DNA of 48,858 nucleotides from NCBI GenBank assembly GCA_920105805.1, contig CAKKTI010000130.1:1-48858 (forward strand). Direction: 5' to 3'. Positions 25,086 through 40,494 of this stretch are shown piece by piece. Numbering within the stretch: position 1 is the stretch's first letter; every line of letters begins with the position of its first letter. The stretch is from Condylostoma magnum. Taxonomy: Eukaryota > Ciliophora > Heterotrichea > Heterotrichida > Condylostomatidae. The notes under the pieces are model-generated. The model was given only the letters and a program-made list of their open reading frames with translations. It did not search any database and was not told the origin of the DNA. The position numbers and the translations under genes are program-made.

Positions 25086-26060
25086 CTAGCTAATAATTCC
25101 TTCAAAAGTAGCTCTATCCTCTTCCGCTAAACTCCACCAATCCTAATCTTAAATCAAGTCTTTTGCCTGATCAATAATAGAATAAAAGGTATCGTTTTCA
25201 TCGACGGTTAATTACTTCTCTGCTCTTATCCTGGCTCTTTGTATAGTAGAAAGGAACTTAACCTCATCATCTGTAAGATCAGGATGCCAGAAATCTACGA
25301 TTAAGTTGATTCTTACAACATCCCCGTCATGCCAGGCCTCGTGATCAAAAGAATCATCGAAGATCTTGGCTTTTCCAATATCAAAGGTATTAGTAACTTC
25401 CCCAGCCCTCAACCGAGTTCCTTCGGGGGATAAAATAGGAAAATGGAGTCGTAGCTTTTTATTAGTCGGCCCATTATGAGTAGTGATATGCGTCCCGGGA
25501 GTAAGTGCTGAGAAGAATGCATGGTCATAGTGCCTTGGTATTACATTTAGAATAGTATCAACAGTTACAGGACACTTTTCACAGTTCTCCTCAAATGACA
25601 TTCCATGCAGGAACAAATAAAAGACATTCCAGTTTCCTGAATCATGGCTTTAAGTGCCAATATCAGGAGCTTGTATCTGAGAGGCCCAGGATGGGCCTCT
25701 ATATGGTTGAAATCCTCCACTGTCCCTTAAAGCTAGTAATTCTCTTCTTATATCATCATACCTAGCCTCTATTTCAGCCACCCAGGGGAATTCTTAGCCT
25801 TCCCACCATGGACTTGCTCTTAGACCTGGAATTATTTCAGGACAGCCTCTTTATCTGGGGTGAATTGGCTCTACTGGCCTGTTATTAAATTGCATCATCA
25901 GCCAATTTTTGAGTCTAGTACAACTCGTGTCATCTGGGTTTCCTAGTTTGTCCTTTATAAATTTAACACAGCCTGCTCTCTGTATACCATTTAAGTGGTA
26001 ACTGTCAAAGAATTCCTTGAGTTTCTCTTATATTCGTTATTCTTATTCAGTTTCAGCCAT
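25086..26060 (-). CDS. aspartyl/asparaginyl beta-hydroxylase-domain protein, 324 aa
   Basis: The 2-oxoglutarate/Fe dioxygenase fold of the ASPH family is clear: THNGPTNKKLRLHFPI, the FDDSFDHEAWHDGD block with the second iron-binding histidine, and LIVDFWHPDLTDDEV. Animal ASPH hydroxylates Asp/Asn in EGF-like domains inside the ER. This version has no signal peptide or membrane anchor: it starts MAETEQEQRI and carries ~150 mostly helical residues before the catalytic part. It may act in the cytosol, which is my inference. The chosen stop TAG 25088-25086 follows 19 codons free of stops. It sits in a minus-strand series with 16 and 17 bp gaps to its neighbours. Confidence 0.85.
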
Positions 26061-26076
26061 GTTTTTTTTATTTATA

Positions 26077-28464
26077 TTAGGAAGTTTCTTGTATTCTCTG
26101 AGAAATACTGTATAGGATGTCACCCTCTATTTTCCGCTGTTTGTTTAAAAGAGTAGAAAGGCGCTGGAGTTCTTAGGATTCCTTGCTTTTGGGTAGTCTT
26201 TTGGCCTGGGAGTTAAGCTTTCCTAGGGTATCTGTTTGGTATATTGACTTACAGACGTTGTTTAGCTCTTACGATAGTTGCTGGCAGAATTGTCTGTGAT
26301 TTTGCTGTTTTTAGTCTAATTCTTAGTTTAAGAAGTTAATTTCAGCTTGATATAAATCATATTACTGATCATTGTATTCGAGTGGTATATTAGATTCAGG
26401 TTTATGGACTATTTACTAGCCTTTTAAAGACTTTATATCACTTAGCATTTCTTAAAATTTGGAGTTCTAAAGTGTCAGTTTCTGCATGAATTCTTCAGTT
26501 TGATTAGACGATTGATCTAAAGCTTGTAGAAAGTGGTTTAATCTTTCTGAGAATTAGTTTAAGAATGATTCTAATTCTAATATTTGTTGTTTTTCGTCGG
26601 AGCTAAAGCTAAAGTAGAATGATTATAGATCTGTTAAAACTCTGTATATTTCTTTTGCCTCATCTACTAGAATTCCTTTTTATAGTTCTTCAATATAGTC
26701 CAAAAGGCCTTGTTTTTCATTGGCTCAATTGTTTCGTTGATTATTAAAGAATTCTTCCTTTTATTACAATGATCTTTACATTATCCTTGTCTCTTGGTTT
26801 GATTCCCCTCCAGATTTGTATTATATTGAATACTCCTGTAAAAGCTACCTTAATTTTTGACAGTTTTCCTAGTATGGATTATTAGTAGGATTTAGTACTA
26901 CTTTTATGTTATTGATGATATCTAAATAGCTTTAAATATCCTAATCTTTCTATTTTACCAAATCCTTCATTAATTAAATCTCACATGAGCTATTTTCCTA
27001 TAATTTCAGTCTGGCTTCTCTCAAGTTTTCAATTTCATTGGAAAGTCTGTGATTTTCTACTTAAAGCTTCCTTGTAGTTTCATTTTCACTTGTTTTCCCA
27101 GAATGCTGATCCAATATGCCTTATAGCTTTTGAATATTATCAGCGTATTCAATCAAGTTCTTTTTAGCATAGCTCAGCTACTGTTATAGATTATTCATAT
27201 TAAAAGTAAGCTCTAAGATCTATTCCTCCCATTATTAAGACTCTATTTACCTCAAGCGCTAGTTTTATTACTTTATCACTTTGTTTAACTACTCTATTTT
27301 TTAATCATAGTTTAACAGCTCATTAGAGCGCTTATTTTCAGCCTCTTCTAAACTATTTATATATGATTCGAACAGTTTTTCTATTTCTTTTTCAATATCA
27401 GCAGAATTATCAGTGTTTTCCATATTTGACTCGAGTTTATTTGTAAGTTGGGCTATTTATTATCTTAGTTCATTGTTTTCTTTTCGTAAATGCATAATAA
27501 TACCTACAGTGTCATATTAGGACAACTTATTCGTCAGTTTTTCATATGACTCTGATACTCTTCCTATATGTCCAGAAATCCTTTCTCTTTCCTACAAAAA
27601 TCTGGTTTCCTTGCTTCTGAGCAACTCTTTCAAATTCCTTAACTCCCCTGTTACTAATCCTAATTAAGCCTTTTGCTACTTTTCTCTGTGTATGAATTTT
27701 TGATTACTTTGATTAAAATTACTCTACAGCATCTATAAGTTAGCTAGGATCTCTGTTTCCTTTTCATTAGACATTTCAATCACTCTTTATAGATTTCTAT
27801 GCAGTTTTTGGTTTTCTTGTATTAGATTATCGTAAATATCATCTTCTTCATTGCTCTTTTCAGAAATAATGTCTTGGCTTTTTACATAGATTTCATCTTG
27901 TAGTAATTTAAGCTTAGATTCATAGTCGTCTTATACCTAGTTAAGCTTATCAATTATCAAGCTTTTCTCTCTTCTTTCATTTTCTAATTCTTCTAATAAG
28001 CTATCCTTTTCTTTATATATTTCTTATATTTTCTAATTCAATGATTAAATTTTCTTATCAGCCCAATTTTCCAGTTATTAAAGTTGCTCTACGTAGTTTT
28101 TTTCAGTATCACTTCCTTATAATCTTTGGTAGTACGAAAATTATTGCTTTAGATCCTAATTTTCCTATCTTAAATCATTTAATTCTGATTTTAGTACTTT
28201 TATTGTTTTTTAAGCATCACTGCTTAGATTAAGTTGATTTTAAAGGCTTTCTTGATTCATTCTTTATGTTTTTTCAATCATTTCATTTAAAAAATCTTAT
28301 TCCTGATCTTATGGTTGGTAGTTTACATATTATGAGGAATCCATAGATATTGATTGACTAGATTTTTATTATTTAGCAGCCGCTAATCGCTTCATTACAG
28401 CGGACTTGAAGCCACTGTTTCCTTATTTACCTCCGTCTTCTGGATTTAAAGGAAAATCACTCAT
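26077..28464 (-). CDS. long coiled-coil protein, 795 aa
   Basis: After a short basic, Ser-rich head with KRLAAAKQQK, nearly the whole protein is heptad-patterned Glu/Lys/Gln/Leu sequence with few prolines or glycines, predicting long coiled coils broken by short linkers. This fits a structural protein of basal bodies, cortex or Golgi, but no signature lets me choose. Internal glutamines are largely TAA/TAG, and one W is TGA. The last ~33 codons use four CAG/CAA glutamines and no reassigned stop before TAA 26079-26077. The frame is continuous over 2.4 kb. Confidence 0.75.
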
Positions 28465-28554
28465 AAAAAATGTTAATTAGGAATTATAAAGCTGAAGGTT
28501 TAAGATATTATTGATTTTAAAGGTATTGGGATTATAAATTTTACTTATCACGTA

Positions 28555-29193
28555 TTAATTAACTATTTTATTAGACCTTTTAAGATATATTTTTCTTAAA
28601 GCCAAAGGTGTTTTTATTTGAATGGGTTTTTTTGAATATCTTTGATATTTTAGTCTGCTTGTATTTTTATTAGGGCTTAGACTACTATTGAATTCTCTTT
28701 TACTTTATCACAACGATTACTTTCTAGTCTTATTTCTAAGATTAGGTAAACCAAGTTCTTTTTTATACTAATAAAACTTCTATACACTTTAACTTTTATT
28801 AGGTTTTCTTATAGATGACCTTTACTTAGACATACTTGTAATAGGAGATTAGATAGCTTCAGCAGGTATAATAGATAAAGAATTACCTTATTGCGGTTTA
28901 TCCTACGACATAATGCCTTCTCTTCGCTTTTTAGGTACAACAGCTCCAATTACACTATAGAACACTTCATAGCTATACGGATTATTCTACTACAGGATTT
29001 CATTACTTGAATGAGAGCAAATTCCATTTTTAAGCCAAGTATTCACTATTAGCTCTCTGAAGTTTTCTGAGATTTAATGCTAGTACTCAACTTCCTAATT
29101 TTACTCATCCCCTGAGCTTGATGACGATGTGTTTACACTACTATCCTCTGGTGAATTTTTAACAGCATGTTGTTATACTAGTTTTGTTTTCAT
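28555..29193 (-). CDS. unknown basic Ser/Gln-rich protein, 212 aa
   Basis: I do not recognise it. A Ser-rich acidic head is followed by a small hydrophobic domain (NFRELIVNTWLKNGIC, then YEVFYSVIGAVVPKKRR), then a long basic K/R/S/Q-rich tail that looks disordered. The chosen stop is TAA 28557-28555 after about 40 codons free of reassigned stops. The frame could also continue to TAA 28479-28477, which would leave only 12 bp to the coiled-coil gene. Its ATG overlaps the proposed start of the opposite-strand gene at 29167 by 27 bp. Confidence 0.5.
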
Positions 29194-29760
29194 AGGCTTT
29201 TTAGTAATAAATTTACAGCACTTTTAGAATTAGATGACTTATCCGTTTACCAGTGCAAATTCTAACTCTATGCTTAGAACTTTAAAATTGATTAATTTTA
29301 GTATATTTTGATTAAATGCTATGAATTTAAGTAAGTGTTAGTGGGATCGGGTTTTGACTCTTTTGAAATTCTGGTCTAATTCATATAGCAGATATCTGTG
29401 TTTTTTAGCTAATGTGATCATTACTAGGTGGAAAAGCTATATACTGTCTTATTGCCTATGGCAATTAACCAAGAAATGCTATTATGGATACAGATTTATA
29501 TAATTTTACAGCTCTATTCCTTCTATTCACACTACTTAAATAGAGTTTGTAACTAAAAACCTATACTCTTAAGCTAGTTGCTAATAAACATCAAGCAATT
29601 TGGGTATAGTAGAAATATCAGGAAACAGTAACTAAAATTTCTATTTCAGTGCGATATTCCCTTACTTATTCATACAACAAAACAAACTAACATTCTACTT
29701 CTCCACAGTAATCGTAGTGGTAACCTAATAGTTCCTCATATTTTCGGTAAGCAGACGTAG
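29167..29760 (+). CDS. unknown helical protein, 197 aa
   Basis: I do not recognise this product. The frame from 29224 on reads as a plausible all-helical protein (LLELDDLSVYQCKFQLYAQN, FDSFEILVQFIQQISVFF), with no obvious signal peptide or motif. The only ATG upstream of this sequence is at 29167, inside the first codons of the minus-strand gene, so the two 5' ends overlap by 27 bp; a later ATG at 29458 would lose half the protein. The stop TAG 29758-29760 follows 44 codons with CAA/CAG only. Later TAA codons at 29773 and 29791-29796 are alternatives. It converges on the uS3 gene 72 bp away. Confidence 0.4.
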
Positions 29761-29832
29761 AATCCACTCAGTTAACTAAATTTGCATTTATAATAAAAAA
29801 CCCATAATAATTCCTCAACTTTCAATTACCTA

Positions 29833-30513
29833 CTAATCATCGCTCTTGGGATCAACAATCTCCACAACATCAGGTAGAGGCTTCTTAGGTCCAGAGATTC
29901 CTTCAGGATCCTGTGGCAGCATAATCTTGACAATAATTCCCAAAACTCCTTGCTTTAGATTAACATGCCTTACAGCCCTATCAATAAAGTTCTTCTTAGG
30001 CTCACCAGTACTGATCATATACCCTTGCTTAAACTTCATAGTCTTAGCCCTCTGTGCCCTCAACTTTCCGGAGACAGCTACTTCGATTCCCTTTGCTCCT
30101 TCATTCATAACAAGTCTGACAACTCCATTAGCTGACATTCTGACGGGGTAGTTATTCAGCAACTTATACTTGAGACTCTCAGCCTGTGCGGCAGCACATA
30201 GTCCTCTCTGCATTACTTGCTTGGCTACTAATTCAAGTCCATGTTTCTCATACCCGAACCTCTTCCTCACCAAACTTGACAACTCGCGAATTCTGATTCC
30301 ACCTTTGGCAGTCAAGTCCCTAGCTCTGGTAACACTTACTTAGATCTGAGTCAGAGTACCAGTTCGGGTTGCCTCCAAACCTGCATAGCCCAGATTAGAG
30401 AGACTGCGACTGAGGAGGCTATGTACTTCTGCGCAAAACACTCCGTCTTACACGAATTTCTTCTTAGTGTTCAAATACTTTTGTTATTACTGCCTGTCGC
30501 CGTCTCCGTCCAT
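29833..30513 (-). CDS. RPS3: 40S ribosomal protein uS3 (RPS3), 226 aa
   Basis: This matches eukaryotic RPS3 along its length: [13 protein letters not shown], the KH domain with [62 protein letters not shown] and [16 protein letters not shown]. The protein sits at the mRNA entry of the small subunit. The first 60 codons contain four TAA codons read as Q, while the last 160 codons contain no TAA, TAG or TGA, and glutamine there is CAA/CAG. The end is TAG TAG at 29835-29830, close to where the conserved part of the family ends. It starts 13 bp after the CDPK-2 stop on the same strand. Confidence 0.96.
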
Positions 30514-30526
30514 TTTTATCCAATAA

Positions 30527-31939
30527 TTATAGGGTTAGCATAAAGGTTTGGAAGGATTTGAGGGAAATTGAAGGGGAGGAAGTGTCGCTGAGGCTTTGGA
30601 TTAGTTGTTTTCATTCGGAGTTGGATAAGGATGCTGGGCCTAGGAGGGATTTGAAGTCTTCGGCTTGTAGGAAGTTTTGGGAGTTTTGGTCGAATAGTTG
30701 GAAAAGAAGGGATATTATGTGGTTGGATGGAGCAGTCATGTGGGCTGTTAGGAATTCGGAGTAGGTAATGTATGGGGAGTTGCTTACTGATAGTTGGGTG
30801 GCTGTATGGATTGGGTTTTGGAGGTAGGGGGTGAGGTCTTCGACTGATATATTACCATCTCCATCTGAGTCGAAAAACCGGAAAAAATCATCGAGAAGCT
30901 TGAGTTGTATGGATAGGCAGTCTTGGAAGTTGCTTAATATAAGTATTCGTATGGCCTAATGGAAACTCGTCTTTTTAGTAAATGATTGCAGGTTCTATAA
31001 TATCTGGTCTTCGGATTACGGTCTTGGTATTTGTAACCAAGGGTGATTTAATAGTTGTTTAGCTGATTTCCTTTTTTAAGGATCAACAATAAAGATTGAA
31101 TTCAGGAAATCATTAGCATTTTCAGAGAACTTTTCAAACTCTTCAGGATAAGTAAAATTACAGTTTAAAATACTATCAAAAATAACATTTGTAGACGGGC
31201 CATTAAAGGGTGGTTTTGCAGTTAGTAGTATAAAGATAATCACACCTAAACTTCATATGTCACATTTCTAGTTGTACTCTCCATTAATTATTTCCGGAGC
31301 TATATAATAAGGTGATCCAAACTTAGACCTAAGTTTCAAGTCTTTGTCGATTTAAGTTGATAGTCCAAAATCAATTATTTTTAGTTAAAAGTTATCAGAA
31401 TTATCAACAAGCATTATGTTCTCTATTTTTAAATCTCTGTGGGCAATATTTAGGGAATGACAATAAGAAACTGCGCTAAACAATTAATGAGAAATTTACA
31501 CAACTTTTTCCTCAGTTAGGCAGCCGTTCTTTTCAATATAATTCTATAAATCACCTCCTGGTATATACTCAGTAACAATCTACAAGCTTTGCTTATCTTC
31601 AAATATTTCAAATAATCTGATAATATTTGGATGATCTAATTATTTCAATGTATTCACTTCTTATTTTATTTATTTTTACTTTAAGCCGAAATATCTTAAT
31701 TAAGATCTTCTTAAAACCTTAATAGCACGTTTTACTTACAACTTTTTGCTGTTTGCTTAAAATACTGATCCAAATTAGCCTGAGCCAACTTTATCTATTA
31801 TATCGTAGTATTAAAAGATTTATCCTGTTAAATGCCTTACAAAACTGTCTTGACTTAAGCGAAGCTTATAATTCTTTATTTTAGGAACAATACTAGAATT
31901 AATATGCCCTTTTCCTTTATTTGGTTAGCAACACCCCAT
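30527..31939 (-). CDS. second calcium-dependent protein kinase, N-acylated, 470 aa
   Basis: It starts MGCCQPNKGK, again an acylation signal. Kinase motifs in order are VGSGQFGSVF, RAIKVL, HRDLKIEN (with I for the usual P), DFGLST, APEI and DIWSLG, whose W is TGA at 31255-31253. Four EF-hand positions follow; FDSDGDGNISVEDL is fully canonical and FDQNSQNFLQAEDF is degenerate. It is a diverged relative of the CDPK at 13477, not a recent copy. Upstream, 285 bp separate it from the Rab gene. It stops at TAA 30529-30527, 13 bp before uS3. Ca2+-controlled phosphorylation at a membrane is expected from the family. Confidence 0.92.
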
Positions 31940-32224
31940 CTTAATATTAGAATTACTAAAAATGTATTTAATTTTATTAAATACCTGAAAAAATGTAGAT
32001 AAGAAGGCTCAAATTGACATAATTTTAAGGAGTGATTTTATACAAGGGATCAATCTTTTACAACGATTAAAAGATATATAGTACTTAACATTACAATCGG
32101 ATTTAATAAGTTTACCTACTTATACAAATATGCACTAGCTTTAATACAAATATTATACACTTAAAAACAGTTTAATAAAAATCCAATATAAACGTTTAAA
32201 ATTTCATAAACAATTAAAATAATC

Positions 32225-32860
32225 TCAACAACACTTCTTTTTTGGTTGTTTTTCACTATCAATTAATGCAGGCTCATCTATTACAACATTCTCCTATCTT
32301 CTGGCCATACTTTCTACAATCCCCTTCCTATTTTCCCTTAACATCTTTACAGCAATATTTTCAAACAATTCATATACTCCAGTCGACACCTTAGCACTAG
32401 TACGTGAATGACTAGCTCCAATTCTCCTTCCAAAGTTATCTCCTTCCTCTATGGAAACTTCCTACTAACTCTCTAAATCTGCCTTATTTCCTGCAATTGC
32501 CAACGCTGATTAAAACTTACTTATATCTTTCGGTGCATGTTAGTTTATTTCATCATACCATTGCTGTAATTCCTCAAAGGATTATTATGAAGTTATATCA
32601 TATACTAAAACTGCAGCATTTGCATCACGATAGTATAAACGAGCCAAGGATTGATAACGTTCCTAGCCAGCTGTATCCCATATGTTTATCTTGATTGTAT
32701 TATCACCGATTTGTAATGTTTTATCCATAAAGGCTGCACCGATTGTATTCTTTTCATCAGGTTTAAAGGAATCTGCTATAAATCGTCGGAGAAGAGAGGA
32801 CTTACCCACTGCTGATCCTCCGATTATTACAACTTTGGCTTCGTAGTAATTTTAAGACAT
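32225..32860 (-). CDS. Rab5-like small GTPase, 211 aa
   Basis: All GTP-binding motifs are present: GGSAVGKSSLL (P-loop), T in switch I (NTIGAAF), WDTAGQERY (switch II), GNKADL (N/TKxD) and TSAK. The effector region and RYQSLARLYYRDANAAVLVY resemble Rab5/Rab21-type endosomal GTPases. The protein ends KKKCC, a double-geranylgeranylation tail, immediately followed by TGA 32227-32225. Prenylation needs the cysteines at the very end, so TGA must be a real stop here even though it encodes W in the kinase next door. The last TAG read as Q is 24 codons before the end. Confidence 0.93.
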
Positions 32861-33047
32861 AATTGTTGAAAATATTATTAGTTATTTAAAGGCATTATAG
32901 GGTTTAATAGTAAAAATATACTAGAAATTAGTTATAAAAGCACAATGCTCATTTCAAAAATTGATTAAAAGTGATAATATATTTGCTAAAAAAAGTCTAG
33001 TATATATTCATGCTAAAAATCTTATACTATGAAATATTGTTCTTACA

Positions 33048-33800
33048 TTAAGCTAAATTATACATTGAACTGAAATATTTGTCAATATAGCTTTTATACG
33101 ATTGCTGCTTCTATGGAGGTCCATATGCATATGCTTGCTAGACTCTTAAATCCTTAACTGGCTTTATCCTCTTTGGTTAATTAATCTTTACTTTCTTACT
33201 TTTCTAAAATATACAATTCAAATCATTATAATTAGGTGATATACAAAACGGAAGGTCCTATGCCTTTTGCAGATAATTCTTTTTAATATCCAGCAGATGC
33301 TAATATCCCCTTAAAGGACTTACATTCTATATAATTTGTTCATTTGAATTACACCGCCTAGTAGCTTATTTAATCAGCCTTCTACCTCTAATTTTCACAT
33401 TCTTCGATATATATGTCTTATTTTTATCCAATCTAAGCTATCTAACCCTTCTAGCAGGTGGTGATTTAGATCTTTAATACCCTATATAACTACTAATTAT
33501 CTAACTAGTCTTAGGATTACTTAAAGCCTGTAAAGAAAATGACCTTTTTTATTTCATTATTAACTATTCCCTTTTAACCTTTTTAGCCTTTTGCTTCATC
33601 TTGTTTAGCTCAGTTCTCCTCTTCCTTTTCTCCCTTATCTTCTCTCTTGATAGCTTAACATCAGAATCGCTCGATCTATTCCTCTTCCTTCTTTTGGTAT
33701 TGATTATTTCTGTTTAAGTTATCAGTTGATGTTACTGTTTAAGCTGTAAATCAATAAAAGCATTGGAACGGTGGGCTGACCTCGGCTTTAATTTATCCAT
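33048..33800 (-). CDS. basic, probably nuclear protein, 250 aa
   Basis: I do not recognise the family. After ~25 residues there are two dense basic clusters (TKRRKRNRSSDSD, then REKIREKRKRRTELNKMKQK), which look like nuclear localisation signals or an RNA/DNA-binding helix; the second has a leucine-zipper-like basic-helix pattern without a clear zipper. The rest is Lys/Arg/Ser/Gln-rich and ends YIDKYFSSMYNLA. The stop TAA 33050-33048 follows 20 codons that write glutamine as CAG/CAA. It is the next minus-strand gene after the pseudokinase-SPRY gene (52 bp). Confidence 0.55.
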
Positions 33801-33852
33801 TTATTATAAAAATGCGAATTTAGTACATATGCATAAAACAATTTGTATTAAA

Positions 33853-36339
33853 CTACCTAGGCCTGGGTATAAGAAGCCTAATTTCATGTGTCTTAGACTT
33901 AGCATCTTAATTATCAGCTGTTTAATCAGCATGTTCATACAAGTATTCATCATAAGACATTAAAATAGAGTGAAGTTCTGACCCAATAAGTTCCTAAGCC
34001 TTGCTGCATAATGATTCATCATGTTCTTTCGCAAAATCTAGTGGAAGTGGTAATTTATAATCTCTTAGAATAAATACAACGGATTAATCAACTTCTTATA
34101 GACGGATTTCTGGAATTAGTTCATAGGCCGGGACTACTTCTGAGTAAAAGTCAACTGGGTTGCCGTTGTATGTTCAAAAGACTGTAGAAGGTGAAAAGAA
34201 GCCAAGTCCTATGGTGTCGTATGAGCCTAAGGGAGGGCCGTGGCCTATTGCATGCCCGTTCCATTTTACTTTTCCTGTATTAGCATGATATACTATACCT
34301 GTGCCTATTAGGGAAATTGTGAATTTTTCAGTGTACCCGGCTTACTTTATATATGCTTCAAAGTAGCAACTACTGGTGACGTTATTTGTCCTAGTTAAAA
34401 AGGGCTCACTTGTTCTTATGATATAAAGTTTATCTGTGGGATTTCTAATTTCTAAATTAGGACTTTCTCTGAATGTTTTACCATTACTATCGGAGATAGT
34501 ATATCTTTATAATTATGGCTTGAAGTCGAATTAATCTAACGGCCAAATTCAAGGCTCGGATTAGATTTAAGCTTAGCATCTATCATAGGCACTAGAATAT
34601 AAGCAAAATCTAGTCTTATGATTACTGTGCTACTTTATTTTACATATAACACAAATACTACATCCGCAATCTTCACAATAGCATAAAATACTGTTTTAGT
34701 TCGTTGAACTTGAATTTAAATAAGAAAGGCACTGCCCTCTAGCCATCATGATTTAAAGCTTCCTAGGAGTAACCACAATATCCCATATATTATCCAATAC
34801 TAATTTCGTAGTTTGAAGAAAATTAGGATCACTTTTACGGACTTTTTTTAGTATTCCTTTTAGCATCTTTAAAGCAGCGTCGTTGTTTTTAAAGTGTAGA
34901 GGCATATTCTGTATAATTTCAAGCACTTTTATAGTACTGATTATATTCTTCTATACAAGCCAACTGATTTTATAGAATGACTCCTACCCTGCATATGAAA
35001 GAAAATCAAATGTGATATTAACAGGACGGTTCTACCTTTTATCCTTATACAACGCCTCTATAATACCCTTATCCATAAAAATCTGAATAACAGTAAGTGT
35101 ATTCTCTCTGCAATACTTAGTCATAAACCTAATAATCTCCTCTTTTGGCACATAAAGCTCAATATACGGTGCAAGCTTTAAAAAATTCCTTCTAATGAGT
35201 ACTTCTTTAAACCAGTCAGAATCAATTCTTTCCACAATAAAATTAAACATTCCCAAAACCTCTCAGGATTCCCACTTTTCCTTCTGCATTCCTACTTTGA
35301 TCATCAGTGGCCAAAGTGACTCGTGATACCTATACTAATCAATAGCCTCATACTGCTATGTCTCATACAGCTTTAAAATCGTGACCAGTACTTACTACTG
35401 CACCACCTTACTCTTATACGTAAGTGCTACATTAAATGCTAAAATTTAGTCCTTTTCATCATTTTCTAACTCCCCTGACTTGCTAAACCTTAAATTCTTT
35501 AAAACTCTGACCAAACTATACGAGCTAATATCAGTCACTGTAGGACGATCTTCCTCATCATTAAGCGAAGTTTCTATTAGGTATCTAATCCCAGGCTACA
35601 GCTTTTTACATAATTACGTTCTTTCTAAATACTTAATATCCTGCAGCACCGGCAGCTCACTAGGAAGCTTACATAAGGCAGCTACCATAACAGTGACTCC
35701 GATTCTCCACAAATCCGCCTTTTCCCCGAACTGGTTTCCCTAAGGCGACAAATTCTCATATCTTTGCTCGGGAGTTAACAGCTGTTTGCATGTAGGACTG
35801 AGTTAGATTCCTAGCTTAGATCCTGACATGATGACTTGCTCATGTTTTTACAGAATCAAAATGTTTTCTGGGGCTACGTAATTTTGATTCAGCTCCGTTT
35901 ATTGTAAGTGGAGGGAGATTTGTATGAGATCGAGGAACATGTTTGCAAGGGCCTCGTTGCTAAAGTTGTGCTTTATTGATGATTGCTAGGCCAGCTCAAC
36001 CCACTCGTCGATTGAAACACAGTCTATGAATTCTGTAACAAATACTATTGCCCACCTGCCTGTTTCATAGTAAGGGAAAATTTCTATTATCCTTTATTGG
36101 CGAAGTTGCTAAATTGCTGTTAAAGTATGAAAGACTTTTCTTGCACGGCTGTAGGTTCTAAAGCCTAAGATCTTTATGAGAACTTTTTGATTATTTAACG
36201 AATATCCGACAAATGTGGTGTTATGTCCTCGCAGTGTTTTGCTTAGAATGTATATTGTTGTTGGGCTTGATATTTAAAACTCTTCTTCTAGGTCTTAAAA
36301 TTGCTTACATTAGAGAGCTTGTTGCCAAAAAATATCCAT
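33853..36339 (-). CDS. pseudokinase-helical repeat-SPRY fusion protein, 828 aa
   Basis: The N-terminal ~300 residues have a kinase-like fold: VLIKIL keeps the lysine strand. The catalytic loop is degenerate (NYVAPENILI instead of HRDxKxxN) and no DFG is seen (MSGSKLG), so it is probably a pseudokinase. An alpha-helical repeat region follows (about 300-528). At 34755-34753 a TAA read as Q links, in the same frame, to a cysteine-rich zinc-site-like segment (CYCEDCGCSICVICK) and a SPRY/B30.2 domain (VYHANTGKVKWNGHAIGHG, TIGLGFF, VFWTYNGN). If that TAA were a stop, the next ATG (34749) would be only 3 bp on, so one fused gene is simpler. The 3' end is uncertain: TAA 33922, TAG 33853 or TAA 33820. 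Confidence 0.62.
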
Positions 36340-36469
36340 TTTATTTGTTTAGGTGATTTGGGGATTGAGTTATATGAGTAACATTATTTAATGACTGCAA
36401 TAGTATAAAGTAGTTGACACTAATAAAGTGGGAAATTTAACCATAAACAAACCTTTTTCAAAACTATAA

Positions 36470-40057
<3,588 letters not shown>

Positions 40058-40094
40058 TTTGATATGTTTATATCTAAGGCGGGGTAATTTTAAA

Positions 40095-40472
40095 ATGGAT
40101 AGAGAGATTGAACTTATTGATGCTGGAGTTGAAAATTAGACTGTTTTGGCTTAAAATGCTATTGATCATTTAAAGTGTGATGTAAAAGAGATGGTTTTTC
40201 TGTTTAAATTAAGAGGACAAGAGATGGAGAATAGAATAGAGTATTAGATCGACTTGCTTTTGAATAAATTAAGTCCTTAAATGAGGAATATAAAGTTAAA
40301 GTAGTTCATTGAGACAGAGTCGTTAGTGGAGTTGTTTTATAAATGATTAGTTTTGTAATTAGAAGACATTATTTGCAATAATCTTATCGTTATTAAATTT
40401 GTAATTGAGAACTACTTGAATCCAGTTCAATCGATGTTTTTGAGCAAGGATCCTTGTATATTGTATACTTAA
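40095..40472 (+). CDS. unknown small helical protein, 125 aa
   Basis: I do not recognise it. It starts MDREIELIDAGVENQTV and reads as an acidic, all-helical protein with no membrane segment or signal peptide. One TGA reads as W (YKWLVLQLEDI). The stop TAA 40470-40472 follows about 28 codons without reassigned stops, in which glutamine is CAA. It is divergent from SMC3 (37 bp) and convergent with the membrane protein at 40495 (22 bp). Confidence 0.5.
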
Positions 40473-40494
40473 AAGTACCTTTTTGTACTTGTGG

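Noticed and set aside
30558-30764. A plus-strand frame opposite the second CDPK.
   Set aside because: It lies antisense to the EF-hand region of the kinase and has no motif of its own.
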